A stretch of DNA of 34,191 nucleotides, from contig JADHTB010000036.1 of assembly GCA_016776605.1 (NCBI GenBank), positions 1 through 34,191 on the forward strand, read 5' to 3'. Source of the stretch: Alphaproteobacteria bacterium. GTDB taxonomy: Bacteria; Pseudomonadota; Alphaproteobacteria; GCA-2731375. A program made the translations under genes and the position numbers. How positions within the stretch are numbered: position 1 is the first letter of the stretch; every line of letters begins with the position of its first letter. A model generated the notes under the pieces. The model saw only the letters and a list, made by a program, of their open reading frames with translations, did not search any database and was not told the DNA's origin. Shown piece after piece: positions 1 to 8,727 of the stretch.

Positions 1-7
1 TTTTGGT

Positions 8-3000
8 TCAATCAAGGAACCGGTTCCAATTGTGGGCGACGTTGTTGAGGTTTCCACCTTCGGTGGCGCCATAGAGGCGCCGTTGCATATTCAGGATCTG
101 GCCGCCGTCCCGGGTGAGGGGGCGGAACGAGAGGGAGCCGCCGCGCAGGGAAGAGGTTGTCAGGAAGGCTTCGAAGGGGATGTACAGGAAGATGCCCTTG
201 TCGAAGCTGCCCTCGCCGAACTCCTCTGCTGATACATTGGTGAAGGTGGCCCAGGCGCCGACCGCGATGCCGGAGTTGAACTCCCGGAGCAGGGCGAATT
301 GCGCGCCCCGGTCGCCGGCCAGGAACTGTCCGGCATGGATTTCGCCCGTCAGGCCCATGTAGGGCATCTTATAATAGACATTCATGTGGCCGGTGGTGAC
401 TTCGTAGTCCAGGAAGTCCAGGCGCTGATCGTAATCCCGTTGGCGCACCCGGTTGAGCTCGACGCCGAGGGCCAGGCGCGAGCCATAGGGGCGGTACAGG
501 AGCTCGCCCCCGACGCCGCCGAACATCTCCTCGAACAGGCCGGCGGAGACCCGGGCGAAGATATCCTCGGCCGGCTGGAAGAGGTATTCGGCCTGTAGCC
601 GGACGATGTTGCCGTCCTCGCCCTCCTGGGCATAGCGTCTCAGATCGCTGCGCACGTGGGGCAGCTGGCTGTCTGAATCCAGGGTGATCTGATCCAGGGT
701 GGTGGTGATGTTCTTGCCGACGGTGGTGTCGACGAACAGGCCCCGGTAGAGCTCCGCCGAGCCCGACATGGCCAGCCAGATCTGATACAGGTAAAGCGCA
801 TCGGGGCCGCCAATATGGCTGCGCAGGGCCGGCCGGACATCCCAGCCCAGGGTCGGATAGCGGCGGGGGTTGGTGATTGCGCTCAGCGCGCCCCCATCGC
901 CACCCGGACCTTCGCCGCCCCGATCTTCACCGCGCCGGAGCCGGTCAAATGGCGGTGAGGCCCGCGGTCCGGAGACTTCCGTCCGGCCCCAGATTTCCTC
1001 GGCGCTGCCGCGCTGTTGCACGGCGGCCTCCAGATCCTTGCGCAGGATCTTGACGCGGGCGGTTTCCAGGCCGGCGTTCATGGTGACAACCTCGATCTCC
1101 TCGACGCTGCCGGGGGCGTGATTGGCGATCACCCGGCTGGCCCGCCCGACGTTGCGGGCATGTTCGCGGAATTTCGTCGGGGTGAGGAAGACCGTCGCCT
1201 TGCGCCGGGTGATCTCGAACTTGTCGACGGTAAAATCGGCGGCTTCCAGATCGGCGAAGATCCGCAGCGCCAGCGCGTTCTTTTCATTATCCGTCAGACT
1301 GGCGGTGAAGGCCCCGCCCACCGCGTCCGGCTTGCCCGCCTCCGGCCCCGCCGCCAGGCCGTCCTGTGCGCTCTGTGCGTTCTGGGCGTTCTGGCCGTCC
1401 TGTGCGCTCTGGGAGGCGCCGCCGCGCCGCAGGGTCACCCGGGTGGCCTCGACGCCGGCGACCAGACGCACCACTTCCACCGAGGAGACCTGCATGGGCG
1501 CATGGTCGGCAATCAATTGCGCGGCGGCCCAGTTGCTGGCATCGGCACTGGCACCGGCACCGGCACCGGCACCGGCACCGGCACCGGCACCGGCACGGCT
1601 CCCGCCGGCGGCGGAGAGATAGACCCGCGCCGTCCCCCGGCTGAGCTCCAGGGATTCCACCCGGAAGCCGGAGGCCTCCAGGCCATCGAACATCTGGTCG
1701 ATCCTGGCGTTGCGGCGCAGATCGCCACGGCGCACCACGGCCCGGCTTTGCGGCCGGCCGCCGCCAAAGTCGTCGGCGCCCAGAGAGTCGGGGGAGCCGG
1801 GGGCGGCGGCCAACTGCACGATTTCAACCTGCTGTATCGGTGTCGGGGCGGCGTTGAAGACGATCGCCGCCGCCGCGCGCTCGCCATCGCCAGCCATCCC
1901 GGGCATCCGCGAGACCACCAGGCGGGCCCGGCGGTGGCTGAAGTCAATGCTCTGAACCGTAAAGCCCTTGCCCTCGAGGCTGTCGAACAGATAATCCACG
2001 ATGGCGCCATCACCTGTCAGATCACCCGCCAGATCTTCCCTGGCGGCTCTCGTGCCGCTGTTCTGCTGGCGGGCAAAGCGTGGTTGCGGCGCCAGGGCCT
2101 CCGGGTCGCCGGGCTGGCGCAGACGGCTGGTCAGTTTCGGCGCCAGGCTGAAGCCGGCATCGCCCGTCCAGCCACCCGCCCCGCCGTCCAACCCGCCGTC
2201 CAACCCGGCCGTTTGCGGCGGGCGTGGCGTCAACTTTGGCGGCGGCGGGTCGAACTTCGGTACGCCGGGATCCTCCACATTGGCCCGCATGGAAGCCCGG
2301 AACATGGCGGTGTTGCCCCGCTCATAGGCCCCCGACAGTTCCAGCCAGGGGAACGGGCGGTAGACGAAGCCGGCATTGAACGGCAGGTCTTTTTTAAAAC
2401 TGTTGCCCAGGGGTTCGGATTGGTAATCCTGGCTCGAGGCCTCCAGTTTCAGGGACAGGCCCTTGAGCGGGGTGCGCCAGGCCACGCCGCCAAACAGGCC
2501 GATGGTTTCGCCCGACAGATAACTGCTGAAATTGGTCCGGCCGCCACCGCTGGTGACGCTGGTGCGGCTGCGGAAGAGGCTCGAGAGGCTCGTCAACGGG
2601 TTCTTTATGTTGCTGCCGGAGGCTAAATAACCCCAACCCGCCCCGAACGAAAAGTCCAGATCGTAATAGGCCTTGCTGGCGACCAGGAACTCACTGGCGA
2701 ACAACCCCGTGCCGATCCCGTCCTGCAGCCCAAAGGCCAGCTGCGGGGTATAGGCGCCTTCCTCCAGCAACAGGAACTTCAGATCGGCGCCGCGGTCCTG
2801 GAAGGCCTCGGTCGAGGCCAGGCCGCCCAGAGAGAAGGAGCGGTTGGTGATCTCGGTATAGCGAAAGGTGCCTTCCAGCCAGGGCATGGCCTGAAACGAA
2901 ATGTAATAGCGGTGATAGGGTTCCAGGCGCACGCCGCCAACGTCGAGGTCACCATCGTCGCGGAAGCGGGCCGTGCGGTTCTGCAACAGCCCGACGCCGC

Positions 3001-3214
3001 CAAAATCACCGGAGCTGGCCCAACTCGGCGCCCTGGCCGGTCCCGCCCCGGCCGCATGGTTGGCATGCTCGTGCGCGGCATGGGCCGGGCGGCCCGGCAG
3101 CAGCAAAAGCGCGGCGAGGCCCAGTCCCGCCGCCCAGAAAGTTCTCCCCCAGTGTCTCCGCCGGTGGCTCTGGCGGCTCTCCCGGCTTCTCTGGCGGGTT
3201 GGCGCATTCAACAT
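8..3214 (-). CDS. yjbH: YjbH-family exopolysaccharide outer-membrane protein, enlarged
   Basis: The protein has 1068 residues and belongs to the YjbH (DUF940) family, thought to act in exopolysaccharide export or modification at the outer membrane. A long positively charged N-terminus and hydrophobic stretch (about 24-46, ending in AHA) form a signal peptide. Residues ~60-310 and ~780-1068 are rich in alternating hydrophobic/aromatic strands, as in an outer-membrane beta barrel. Between them lie three related ~80-95 residue units (about 400-470, 500-595, 640-728). Each has a 'F..LE..GF.V...E..R..A.V.L' half followed by 'A..I...AP..V..VE.V.L'. The units are joined by low-complexity linkers (Gly-Ala repeat, SAQ/NAQ repeat). 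Family members I know are nearer 700 residues, so this one is unusually long. The ATG start is preceded by GGCGGA. It lies 37 bp downstream of the SLBB exporter gene on the same strand, probably in one transcript. Family assignment is good; biochemical role is inferred. Confidence 0.8.
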   Translation of the reverse strand: MLNAPTRQRSRESRQSHRRRHWGRTFWAAGLGLAALLLLPGRPAHAAHEHANHAAGAGPARAPSWASSGDFGGVGLLQNRTARFRDDGDLDVGGVRLEPYHRYYISFQAMPWLEGTFRYTEITNRSFSLGGLASTEAFQDRGADLKFLLLEEGAYTPQLAFGLQDGIGTGLFASEFLVASKAYYDLDFSFGAGWGYLASGSNIKNPLTSLSSLFRSRTSVTSGGGRTNFSSYLSGETIGLFGGVAWRTPLKGLSLKLEASSQDYQSEPLGNSFKKDLPFNAGFVYRPFPWLELSGAYERGNTAMFRASMRANVEDPGVPKFDPPPPKLTPRPPQTAGLDGGLDGGAGGWTGDAGFSLAPKLTSRLRQPGDPEALAPQPRFARQQNSGTRAAREDLAGDLTGDGAIVDYLFDSLEGKGFTVQSIDFSHRRARLVVSRMPGMAGDGERAAAAIVFNAAPTPIQQVEIVQLAAAPGSPDSLGADDFGGGRPQSRAVVRRGDLRRNARIDQMFDGLEASGFRVESLELSRGTARVYLSAAGGSRAGAGAGAGAGAGAGASADASNWAAAQLIADHAPMQVSSVEVVRLVAGVEATRVTLRRGGASQSAQDGQNAQNAQSAQDGLAAGPEAGKPDAVGGAFTASLTDNEKNALALRIFADLEAADFTVDKFEITRRKATVFLTPTKFREHARNVGRASRVIANHAPGSVEEIEVVTMNAGLETARVKILRKDLEAAVQQRGSAEEIWGRTEVSGPRASPPFDRLRRGEDRGGEGPGGDGGALSAITNPRRYPTLGWDVRPALRSHIGGPDALYLYQIWLAMSGSAELYRGLFVDTTVGKNITTTLDQITLDSDSQLPHVRSDLRRYAQEGEDGNIVRLQAEYLFQPAEDIFARVSAGLFEEMFGGVGGELLYRPYGSRLALGVELNRVRQRDYDQRLDFLDYEVTTGHMNVYYKMPYMGLTGEIHAGQFLAGDRGAQFALLREFNSGIAVGAWATFTNVSAEEFGEGSFDKGIFLYIPFEAFLTTSSLRGGSLSFRPLTRDGGQILNMQRRLYGATEGGNLNNVAHNWNRFLD
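1364..1408. repeat. 9-bp tandem repeat inside yjbH
   Basis: Five consecutive 9-bp units of the form CTGTGCGCT, with variants, encode SAQ/NAQ/DGQ tripeptides on the minus strand in the linker between the second and third repeated domains of YjbH. The unit length is a multiple of three, so gain or loss of units keeps the frame. Confidence 0.75.
1550..1591. repeat. GGCACC hexamer microsatellite inside yjbH
   Basis: Seven perfect GGCACC units in a row, flanked by one degenerate unit on each side (GGCACT and GGCACG). On the coding (minus) strand they encode an alternating Gly-Ala run inside the second repeated domain of YjbH. Copy number changes would alter linker length without shifting the frame. 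Confidence 0.9.
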
Positions 3215-3251
3215 CTGTTCCGCCGTCCCATGGCGCCCGCTGCCAACACCC

Positions 3252-6200
3252 CTAATTGCGGCTGATCACGGCCAGCGAGGCGGCGGTCACGGCCAGTTGA
3301 CTGATCAGCGAGGAACCCTCGCGGACCAGGGTAAACAGATCCAGCGGGGCCGGGTCCTTCGGCACCACCAGGGCGCTGCCGGGCGGCAGTTGAACCGGGT
3401 TGAAATTCCACACATTCACCGCCAGGGGTTCGGCCCGGCCATTGGGGTAGACCACAAAAATACGGTCCTCATCCGCCGACTTTTGAAAGCCGCCGGCTTG
3501 GCGGATGTATTGGTCCGCCGTGGTGCCGGCGATGAACTGCAGGGCGCCGGGGTTCAGCACATCGCCAATCACCGAGACGAAGTTCGGCCGCTTGGGCATG
3601 TACAAACGGTCGCCGGGCTCCAATACGGAATCCAGTTCGGGCCGCACCTGCAACACCGTCGGATCGGTTTCCGTCACCACCCGGCCCAGCGACTCCGTCG
3701 TGTCCAATTGCTCCGAGACACGCTGCAGGGCGAGGATCGTGGTCGGGTTGACATTGCGCTGCACCGCGACAACCGCCAGGGCCGAATTCAACTCCCGCGC
3801 CGCCCGCCGCAGACCGGCCCGCTGTACCGCCCGGACCCGTTGACGGGTGAAAATGCCGCCATAGGGATAGGCCTGCGGGGTCAGCCCGCCGGCGCGCGCT
3901 ATGACCTCCGACAGCCGTTCGCCGCGGCGGATCTCATACAGCCCGGGCCGGGTGAACTCGCCCACCAGCAACACAGGCCCGGTATCACGGTCAGAGGCCA
4001 CCGCATTGAAGCGCACCACATCGCCGGGCCCCACCACCACCTTGTCGGCGCCGATCTTGGCCAGGTTGACCAGGCCGCGGGAGGTGTCCGAGATCCCCTT
4101 CAGAGAATCCGGCGTGTAACGCGAGATCTCCACCCGGGTCAGATCAACCTCCCGGCTGAGGCCGCCCGCCACCGCGATCAATTCGGTCAGATTGACACGG
4201 CCCACGATGGGATAGGCGCCGGGGTTGCGGACTTCGCCGTTGACCGCCACCGTATGCTCCAGCGCCAGGGGCAGCAAACCACCAAAATCGTCGAAAATTT
4301 GCGGGCAGTCCTGGCGGTTTATGCGGGCCGTGCCGGCGCTGTCAATGGTGCGGATGGCGTTGGCGAAGCGATGCGCCGAATTGACCGTAACAATCGCCAG
4401 CAATTGCCGCATTCCCGCGCAGGTCTTGGCTAACGTCTCTTCCAGAGTTTCGGGTCTCGCCTGCCCCACCGCGACCGCCGTGTCGGAGCTTGGCGCCCCG
4501 CCGCCGCTGCCCGCCAGGGCCCGCTGGATCACCGACAGCGGCGACAGCGAGGCCGTGGCAAGCGTCTCCCCGCCTGCCTTGTCCCCGTCGGTGGCCGGCT
4601 TCGCCGCCTCCAACTCTTGTTGCCGCAATTCCTCGTCCAGGCGGTGGCTCACCACGTCCTGGACATTGGCCGAAGAGAGATAACCGATATCCTTGGCCCC
4701 CAGCACGATCAGGCGGTCGCCGTCGCGCAGGGCATAGTCCTCGCCGCCGTGTAGCACATTGTTCAGATTGAGCGGAAACAGCCGCCGCGCCCGGGTCTCC
4801 GGATCGGTCGTCTCCAGGGCCGCGAACAGCAGATAGGGGTCCGCCTGCAAGGACCGGGCATCGCCCAGCAATTGCGCCACACTGGACGCCGCCGCCAGCG
4901 AGCGCCGGCCCTCAACCTGCACATGGCCCCGGATATCCACCGCGCCCAATTGGATGTTCTGACTTTGACTGACCCGGATGATGTCGCCATCCCGAACCTG
5001 GCCCGCCAGGTTCCGATGTTCACTTAACTGCTGATGACCGCTTTCGAGAAAGCTCAACTGATGAAAAATATTGCCCCGTGGCCGGATCGTGCCGCCGGAC
5101 AACTGGATCGCCTCCGCCACGCTCAGGCTCCGCCGGCCCTCGGGTAGTTCGTAAATCCCCGGCCGCTTCACATCCCCCCCCAGGGCAAAGGTGGCGCCCA
5201 GGGGCGGCACGATCACCCGGTCGCCGTCGCGCAGGGCCAGATCCCGCGCCGCCATCCCCGCATACAGCAGGTCGTAGGCGTCAATCCAGAATATCTGCTC
5301 GCCACGCTGAACCTGGATGCGCCGCACGCTGCCCGTCTTCTTGATGCCGCCTGCCAGGCGAATGGTATCGAGCACGGTGCCCAGCGCCGTCAATTGCTTG
5401 CGCCCCGGCTCCCTCACCTCGCCCAGCACCAGAACGTTGACCAGCCGCACCGCGCCGAGCGAGACATAAACATCCGTGCCCAGGTGCCGCGCCGCCGTGC
5501 GCGCCGCAATCTCCCGCCGGACCTCGCCAAAGCTATGCCCGGCGGCCAGGATAGGCTTGAAATCAGGCAGCAACAGACGGCCCTTGCGGTCGACTCGGAT
5601 GCTGTGGCTCTGGTTCAGGCGGCCAGCAAAGGTAACCACCAGCTCGTCATTGATGCCCAGAACGTAATCGGGGAAAATAGCCCCCGTATCCAGGGTCTCC
5701 AGCGTCGCCTCGTCGCCGAACAGCTGATAACCATATTGCAGCAGCAGTTCCGAGGCGCGCTGGCAATAATCCTTCTCCAGGGCCGAAAATTGCCGGATCA
5801 GCGGGATTACCGTCAATTGCTCCGGCGTCAACGCGCCACGGCAAAAGCGCTCCGCCAGCAGGCGTTCTTCCGGGCTCAACATACCTTGCCGTTCCAAGCT
5901 CTCCGTTGTCGAGGAGCCGCCGCCCTCGGCGTCTCGTTGCAGTTTGGCAACCGCCGAGGCGCCTTGTTCGCGCACCGCGTCCAGGCGCGAGCTGCCGCTG
6001 CCGCTCAGGCCATCAATGGCGCCCGCGCCCTGCAAGGTCTGAAGCTGTTCCAACAGACCGCCCAAAGCGCCGCCGCCGCCGCTGCCGCTGGAGAAATTAC
6101 CCGCCTGCGCCCAGGACGGAGCCGCGGGCAGACAGAACGGCAGGACAAGCAAAAGGATCAGCAGAGGGCCGCGGCGCAAGCCGTGAAACAAGCCCGGGAA

Positions 6201-6278
6201 TAGTCTAGCCCGCTCCGCCCGGCCCGGCGCCCCAGAGCCATTCGACCCATTCGTCATCTGTTCACGGCAGCAAACCAT
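3252..6278 (-). CDS. Polysaccharide export protein with six SLBB domains
   Basis: The protein has 1008 residues. A signal peptide occupies about 34-59 (hydrophobic core, ending in AQA). There is no convincing lipobox. A Gly/Ser-rich region is followed by the Poly_export (Wza-type) domain around 203-278, starting at DYVLGINDEL. Then come about six SLBB beta-grasp domains, recognisable by repeats of 'V.G.V..PG...L......L...I..AGG'. The last three start near LEHTVAVNGEV, GPVLLVGEF and NFVSVIGDV. The C-terminus is a hydrophobic helix-like segment rich in Leu, Ala and Val. Ordinary Wza proteins are near 360-400 residues with two SLBB domains, so this is one of the long multi-SLBB exporters often paired with YjbH. 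The ATG at 6278 has a GAGGA Shine-Dalgarno 6 nt upstream. yjbH follows after 37 bp, and yjbF diverges across an 88-bp gap. Confidence 0.85.
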   Translation of the reverse strand: MVCCREQMTNGSNGSGAPGRAERARLFPGLFHGLRRGPLLILLLVLPFCLPAAPSWAQAGNFSSGSGGGGALGGLLEQLQTLQGAGAIDGLSGSGSSRLDAVREQGASAVAKLQRDAEGGGSSTTESLERQGMLSPEERLLAERFCRGALTPEQLTVIPLIRQFSALEKDYCQRASELLLQYGYQLFGDEATLETLDTGAIFPDYVLGINDELVVTFAGRLNQSHSIRVDRKGRLLLPDFKPILAAGHSFGEVRREIAARTAARHLGTDVYVSLGAVRLVNVLVLGEVREPGRKQLTALGTVLDTIRLAGGIKKTGSVRRIQVQRGEQIFWIDAYDLLYAGMAARDLALRDGDRVIVPPLGATFALGGDVKRPGIYELPEGRRSLSVAEAIQLSGGTIRPRGNIFHQLSFLESGHQQLSEHRNLAGQVRDGDIIRVSQSQNIQLGAVDIRGHVQVEGRRSLAAASSVAQLLGDARSLQADPYLLFAALETTDPETRARRLFPLNLNNVLHGGEDYALRDGDRLIVLGAKDIGYLSSANVQDVVSHRLDEELRQQELEAAKPATDGDKAGGETLATASLSPLSVIQRALAGSGGGAPSSDTAVAVGQARPETLEETLAKTCAGMRQLLAIVTVNSAHRFANAIRTIDSAGTARINRQDCPQIFDDFGGLLPLALEHTVAVNGEVRNPGAYPIVGRVNLTELIAVAGGLSREVDLTRVEISRYTPDSLKGISDTSRGLVNLAKIGADKVVVGPGDVVRFNAVASDRDTGPVLLVGEFTRPGLYEIRRGERLSEVIARAGGLTPQAYPYGGIFTRQRVRAVQRAGLRRAARELNSALAVVAVQRNVNPTTILALQRVSEQLDTTESLGRVVTETDPTVLQVRPELDSVLEPGDRLYMPKRPNFVSVIGDVLNPGALQFIAGTTADQYIRQAGGFQKSADEDRIFVVYPNGRAEPLAVNVWNFNPVQLPPGSALVVPKDPAPLDLFTLVREGSSLISQLAVTAASLAVISRN

Positions 6279-6366
6279 TCCATGTCCTCAATCTATACTC
6301 GCACCGCCGGCCGCCCGAACCGCGAACCTTCTAGCATCCCGATCGCAAGTTGCTTATACCCACCAC

Positions 6367-7137
6367 ATGACCACCGCAAGCCATATACGCGGATCTCTGG
6401 CGCGCAGAACTCTGGCACGCAGATCTCTGCTGCTGGGCACCACCACCCTGCTGCTCGGCGGCTGCCTCACCTCGCCCATAGTCGGCAATGCCTTCAATGT
6501 GGTCAAAGCCCAGCTGTTCGGCTATCCCGATCTGCCCTTGCCGCGCAGTACCATCGCCAAACTACCATACGCATCGATGACTGCAAGGATTGGCGGCGGT
6601 CCCCAGGCCCTGTTGCTGCTGGCCCGCAGCCAGGGCCGCGAACAGCACTGGATATCGGGCCTCGACCGCTCCGTCCTCGCCCTCAGCGGCGGCCGGGTGG
6701 TGAAGACATTCGGCTTCCCGGAAAACCTCAAGAATACCCGAAATCAGGGCCCCGATCCGGTCGACAGAGGGCTGCACAAGCTGTCCCGGCCCAAACCACG
6801 CGGCCAAGCCGGCCAAGCCGAGCCGCCGCTTCAGCCCGCCCAACCCGTGCGCCACAGCCGCTATATCGACCTCGACCTCGGACCCACACAGGCGCCCTAC
6901 TACGGCCTGGTTATCGATTCCGAATTCCACAGCCTCGGACCCCGGAAAGTGCGAATCGTCGAACTCGAATTCGACACCATCCTGGTCCGTGAACAAAACA
7001 GCGCCCGCAGCCTGAACTGGAAATTCGAAAACCTCTACTGGGTCGATCCAGCCGACGGCTTCGTATGGAAATCAATACAGCACATCGCAAGAAGCTTCCC
7101 ACCAGTCCAGTTCGAAGTCCTCAAACCACCAGCGTAG
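6367..7137 (+). CDS. yjbF: YjbF/GfcB-family outer-membrane lipoprotein
   Basis: The protein has 256 residues. The N-terminus carries paired arginines (ARRSLLLG), a hydrophobic run, and a lipobox LGGC with the lipidated cysteine at residue 33. The body shows the pattern of the YjbF/GfcB group: 'DLPLPRSTIAKLPYASM', 'WISGLDRSVLALSGGRVVKTFGFPENL', and a C-terminal 'YWVDPADGFVWKS'. A Pro/Gln-rich insertion sits at about 137-163. In enterobacteria YjbF belongs to the yjbEFGH exopolysaccharide operon. Here it diverges from the SLBB exporter and yjbH genes, so the three share a control region of only 88 bp. A role in exopolysaccharide secretion is inferred from family and neighbours. No strong Shine-Dalgarno is visible in front of the chosen ATG. 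Confidence 0.8.
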   Translation: MTTASHIRGSLARRTLARRSLLLGTTTLLLGGCLTSPIVGNAFNVVKAQLFGYPDLPLPRSTIAKLPYASMTARIGGGPQALLLLARSQGREQHWISGLDRSVLALSGGRVVKTFGFPENLKNTRNQGPDPVDRGLHKLSRPKPRGQAGQAEPPLQPAQPVRHSRYIDLDLGPTQAPYYGLVIDSEFHSLGPRKVRIVELEFDTILVREQNSARSLNWKFENLYWVDPADGFVWKSIQHIARSFPPVQFEVLKPPA

Positions 7138-7138
7138 A

Positions 7139-7423
7139 AACCGTGCCCGGCGGCAGCATCCGTGCGGGGCGTCAACCTGCCCGCAAACCCTCGCCCAGGT
7201 GATGCAGGGCAATCCCTCGATAACTGAAATCGCACAACTAAAAGCTTTTGCCGGCGCCGCACACGAAGCCTGTGCGGCGGACGCCGTGCAGATCATGGGC
7301 GGTGCCGGCATTATCCGGGGTAGCAAGATCGAACGGACCTTCCGGGAATCGAAAATCCTCTCCATCGGCGGCGGCAGTTCCGGAGTCATGAAAGACCTGG
7401 CCGCCCGGCAGATGAAGTATTAG
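7139..7423 (+). pseudogene. 3' remnant of an acyl-CoA dehydrogenase gene
   Basis: The frame is open from just after the yjbF stop to a TAG at 7421-7423. Its last ~75 residues read as the C-terminus of an acyl-CoA dehydrogenase: 'EIAQLKAFAG', then 'AVQIMGGAGIIRG' (the usual QxxGGxGxxRG), then 'IERTFRESKILSIGGGSSGVMKDLAARQ' (the usual ER.YRD.R...IGGG). A complete enzyme has about 380 residues, so the FAD- and substrate-binding N-terminal and middle domains and the catalytic Glu are missing. A GTG at 7199 could start translation but no function is expected. The good preservation suggests a fairly recent 5' truncation or rearrangement. Where homology begins cannot be fixed by eye; recognisable sequence starts near 7175. 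Confidence 0.75.
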
Positions 7424-7473
7424 ATCCTCAGCGCCAGCCGTGGCATGGCAATGTGTCGAGCCGGGGACGATTA

Positions 7474-7511
7474 GAATAAAACCGGGAGCTGGCGGCCCGC
7501 CAGCTCCCGGT
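7474..7511 (-). terminator. Rho-independent terminator after the cyclase gene
   Basis: A perfect 15-bp inverted repeat (7481-7495 with 7497-7511, stem ACCGGGAGCTGGCGG) is followed on the minus strand by TTTTATT. It lies 26 bp past the stop of the cyclase-family gene and faces its transcript. On the plus strand there is no T tract after the stem, so it should act mainly on leftward transcription. Confidence 0.85.
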
Positions 7512-7537
7512 CGTCGGCTTTGGAGTGATCGCGGAAA

Positions 7538-8587
7538 CTAGTACAGCGCGACCGGGTTGCCCGGCGAGCCGGTGCCGCCCTTGATCTTCAGCGGTGACCA
7601 GACAAACAGGAACTCATAGGCCTTGTCAGCCACCAACTGGGAGAGGTCCAGGTTTTCCAGGTTCCAGATGCCGTGGCGGGTCATCATCTGGACGTGGCAC
7701 TCAAACGGGTTGGTTCCATCCGCGCCCACGGCTTCCGTGGCCCAAGTGTCGCCACCCCACAGGATGATCTTTCGTTCGGCCAGGTAGTTGCAAGCCGTGA
7801 TATCAAAGCCGGGTTCGCCGGCATTGAAGGCCGCAACCCGCTTTTGTTTCTCGGCGGCATCGAAGGTATCCCATTTGGACGGATGCCAAATATTGCCGTG
7901 ACCGGTGTAGACAAAGACGCAGTCGCCTTCGCCGATCGGGGCGATGCCTTGCCGCTTTACCATTGCCTTGACGTCATCGGCGGTGACATTGCCGGGGTCG
8001 CTTGGGCCCATCTTCTTTGGGATTGGCAATTGCCCGCCGCGCAGGGCGACCGCGTCGAGGAGCACGCCACGGCAAACGAAGCCCTTCTTGGCGACATGTT
8101 CAACACCAAGCGAACCCATGCCATAGGTATGGACATCGGCATCTTCGAGATAGCGGCCGTTGTAGAAGAAATTGCCCTTCGAGGTGATCACCCCGATGTG
8201 CCCCGGACCGTCAAATTGAGTGCCGATCTGGCCGATTTCGGTCGATAGATATTCGTCGTTATAGACCAGTTCATGCTTGCCGAATGGGCCGCCGGTGGGC
8301 AGGCCGGGAATGGTCATGCGCCAGCCGCGCGAGCCAAACGCCGGGGCGTCCTGCGCATAGATTTTACCCAAAGTCGCAACTTTGCCTCTTTTAATGAGCT
8401 TGGCGGCTTTCAACACCATTGCCGCCGTGGTTCGGTTGACCGAGCCCGCCTTGTCGTCCTCGCCCCACTCGCTGGGGGCCCAATTTTCCGTGAACGGCTT
8501 GTCGTTAACCGCCCAGGCCGACCCCGACAGACCGATGCCTGCGGTCAGTACGATTGCCGCAGCGCTTGCCATGGATAATCTGAACAT
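7538..8587 (-). CDS. Secreted cyclase-family (kynurenine formamidase-like) hydrolase
   Basis: The protein has 349 residues from the ATG at 8587. That start is chosen because GGGAGG lies 6 nt upstream; an earlier in-frame ATG at 8602 would overlap this Shine-Dalgarno. A signal peptide runs to AWA at residue 26, so the enzyme is periplasmic or exported. The body belongs to the putative cyclase family (PF04199), metal-dependent hydrolases related to kynurenine formamidase. The metal motif, classically H-x-G-T-H-x-D-x-P-x-H, reads Q120-I-G-T-Q124-F-D126-G-P-G-H130 here, so two metal-ligand histidines appear as glutamines while Asp and the last His are kept. Such Gln variants occur in a subgroup of the family, as far as I recall. 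The substrate is unknown. The gene is monocistronic with a strong terminator downstream. Confidence 0.8.
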   Translation of the reverse strand: MFRLSMASAAAIVLTAGIGLSGSAWAVNDKPFTENWAPSEWGEDDKAGSVNRTTAAMVLKAAKLIKRGKVATLGKIYAQDAPAFGSRGWRMTIPGLPTGGPFGKHELVYNDEYLSTEIGQIGTQFDGPGHIGVITSKGNFFYNGRYLEDADVHTYGMGSLGVEHVAKKGFVCRGVLLDAVALRGGQLPIPKKMGPSDPGNVTADDVKAMVKRQGIAPIGEGDCVFVYTGHGNIWHPSKWDTFDAAEKQKRVAAFNAGEPGFDITACNYLAERKIILWGGDTWATEAVGADGTNPFECHVQMMTRHGIWNLENLDLSQLVADKAYEFLFVWSPLKIKGGTGSPGNPVALY

Positions 8588-8664
8588 GAAAAATCCTCCC
8601 ATTGTATCGAAATTGACACGTAATATTAGGCACCCCAGTGCGTTTAGGAGTCAAGATACTGTCT

Positions 8665-8692
8665 GCCTTGGGACGCATGCCTTGGGACCCAT
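8665..8692. repeat. 14-bp tandem direct repeat upstream of the cyclase gene
   Basis: Two adjacent 14-bp copies, GCCTTGGGACGCAT (8665-8678) and GCCTTGGGACCCAT (8679-8692), differ at one base. They lie 78-105 bp upstream of the cyclase-family start codon, in the gap before the PAS-protein stop. This position would suit a paired regulator-binding site, but a chance duplication is equally possible. Confidence 0.5.
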
Positions 8693-8727
8693 GCATGAAC
8701 CTGATTGGAAGCGCTGGGGCCGGTCGC

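Noticed and set aside
1016..2626. Long open frame (536 codons) on the plus strand inside yjbH
   Set aside because: It is the high-GC shadow of yjbH: low-complexity Gly/Arg/His-rich translation, no family pattern, no ribosome site, and the opposite strand carries a convincing protein.
2973..4433. Long plus-strand open frame (486 codons) across the yjbH/SLBB junction
   Set aside because: It covers the ends of two real opposite genes and has a composition typical of antisense frames in high-GC DNA.
7139..7423. Intact small acyl-CoA dehydrogenase-like gene
   Set aside because: Only the C-terminal fifth is present; FAD-binding and catalytic parts are missing, so a remnant is the better call.
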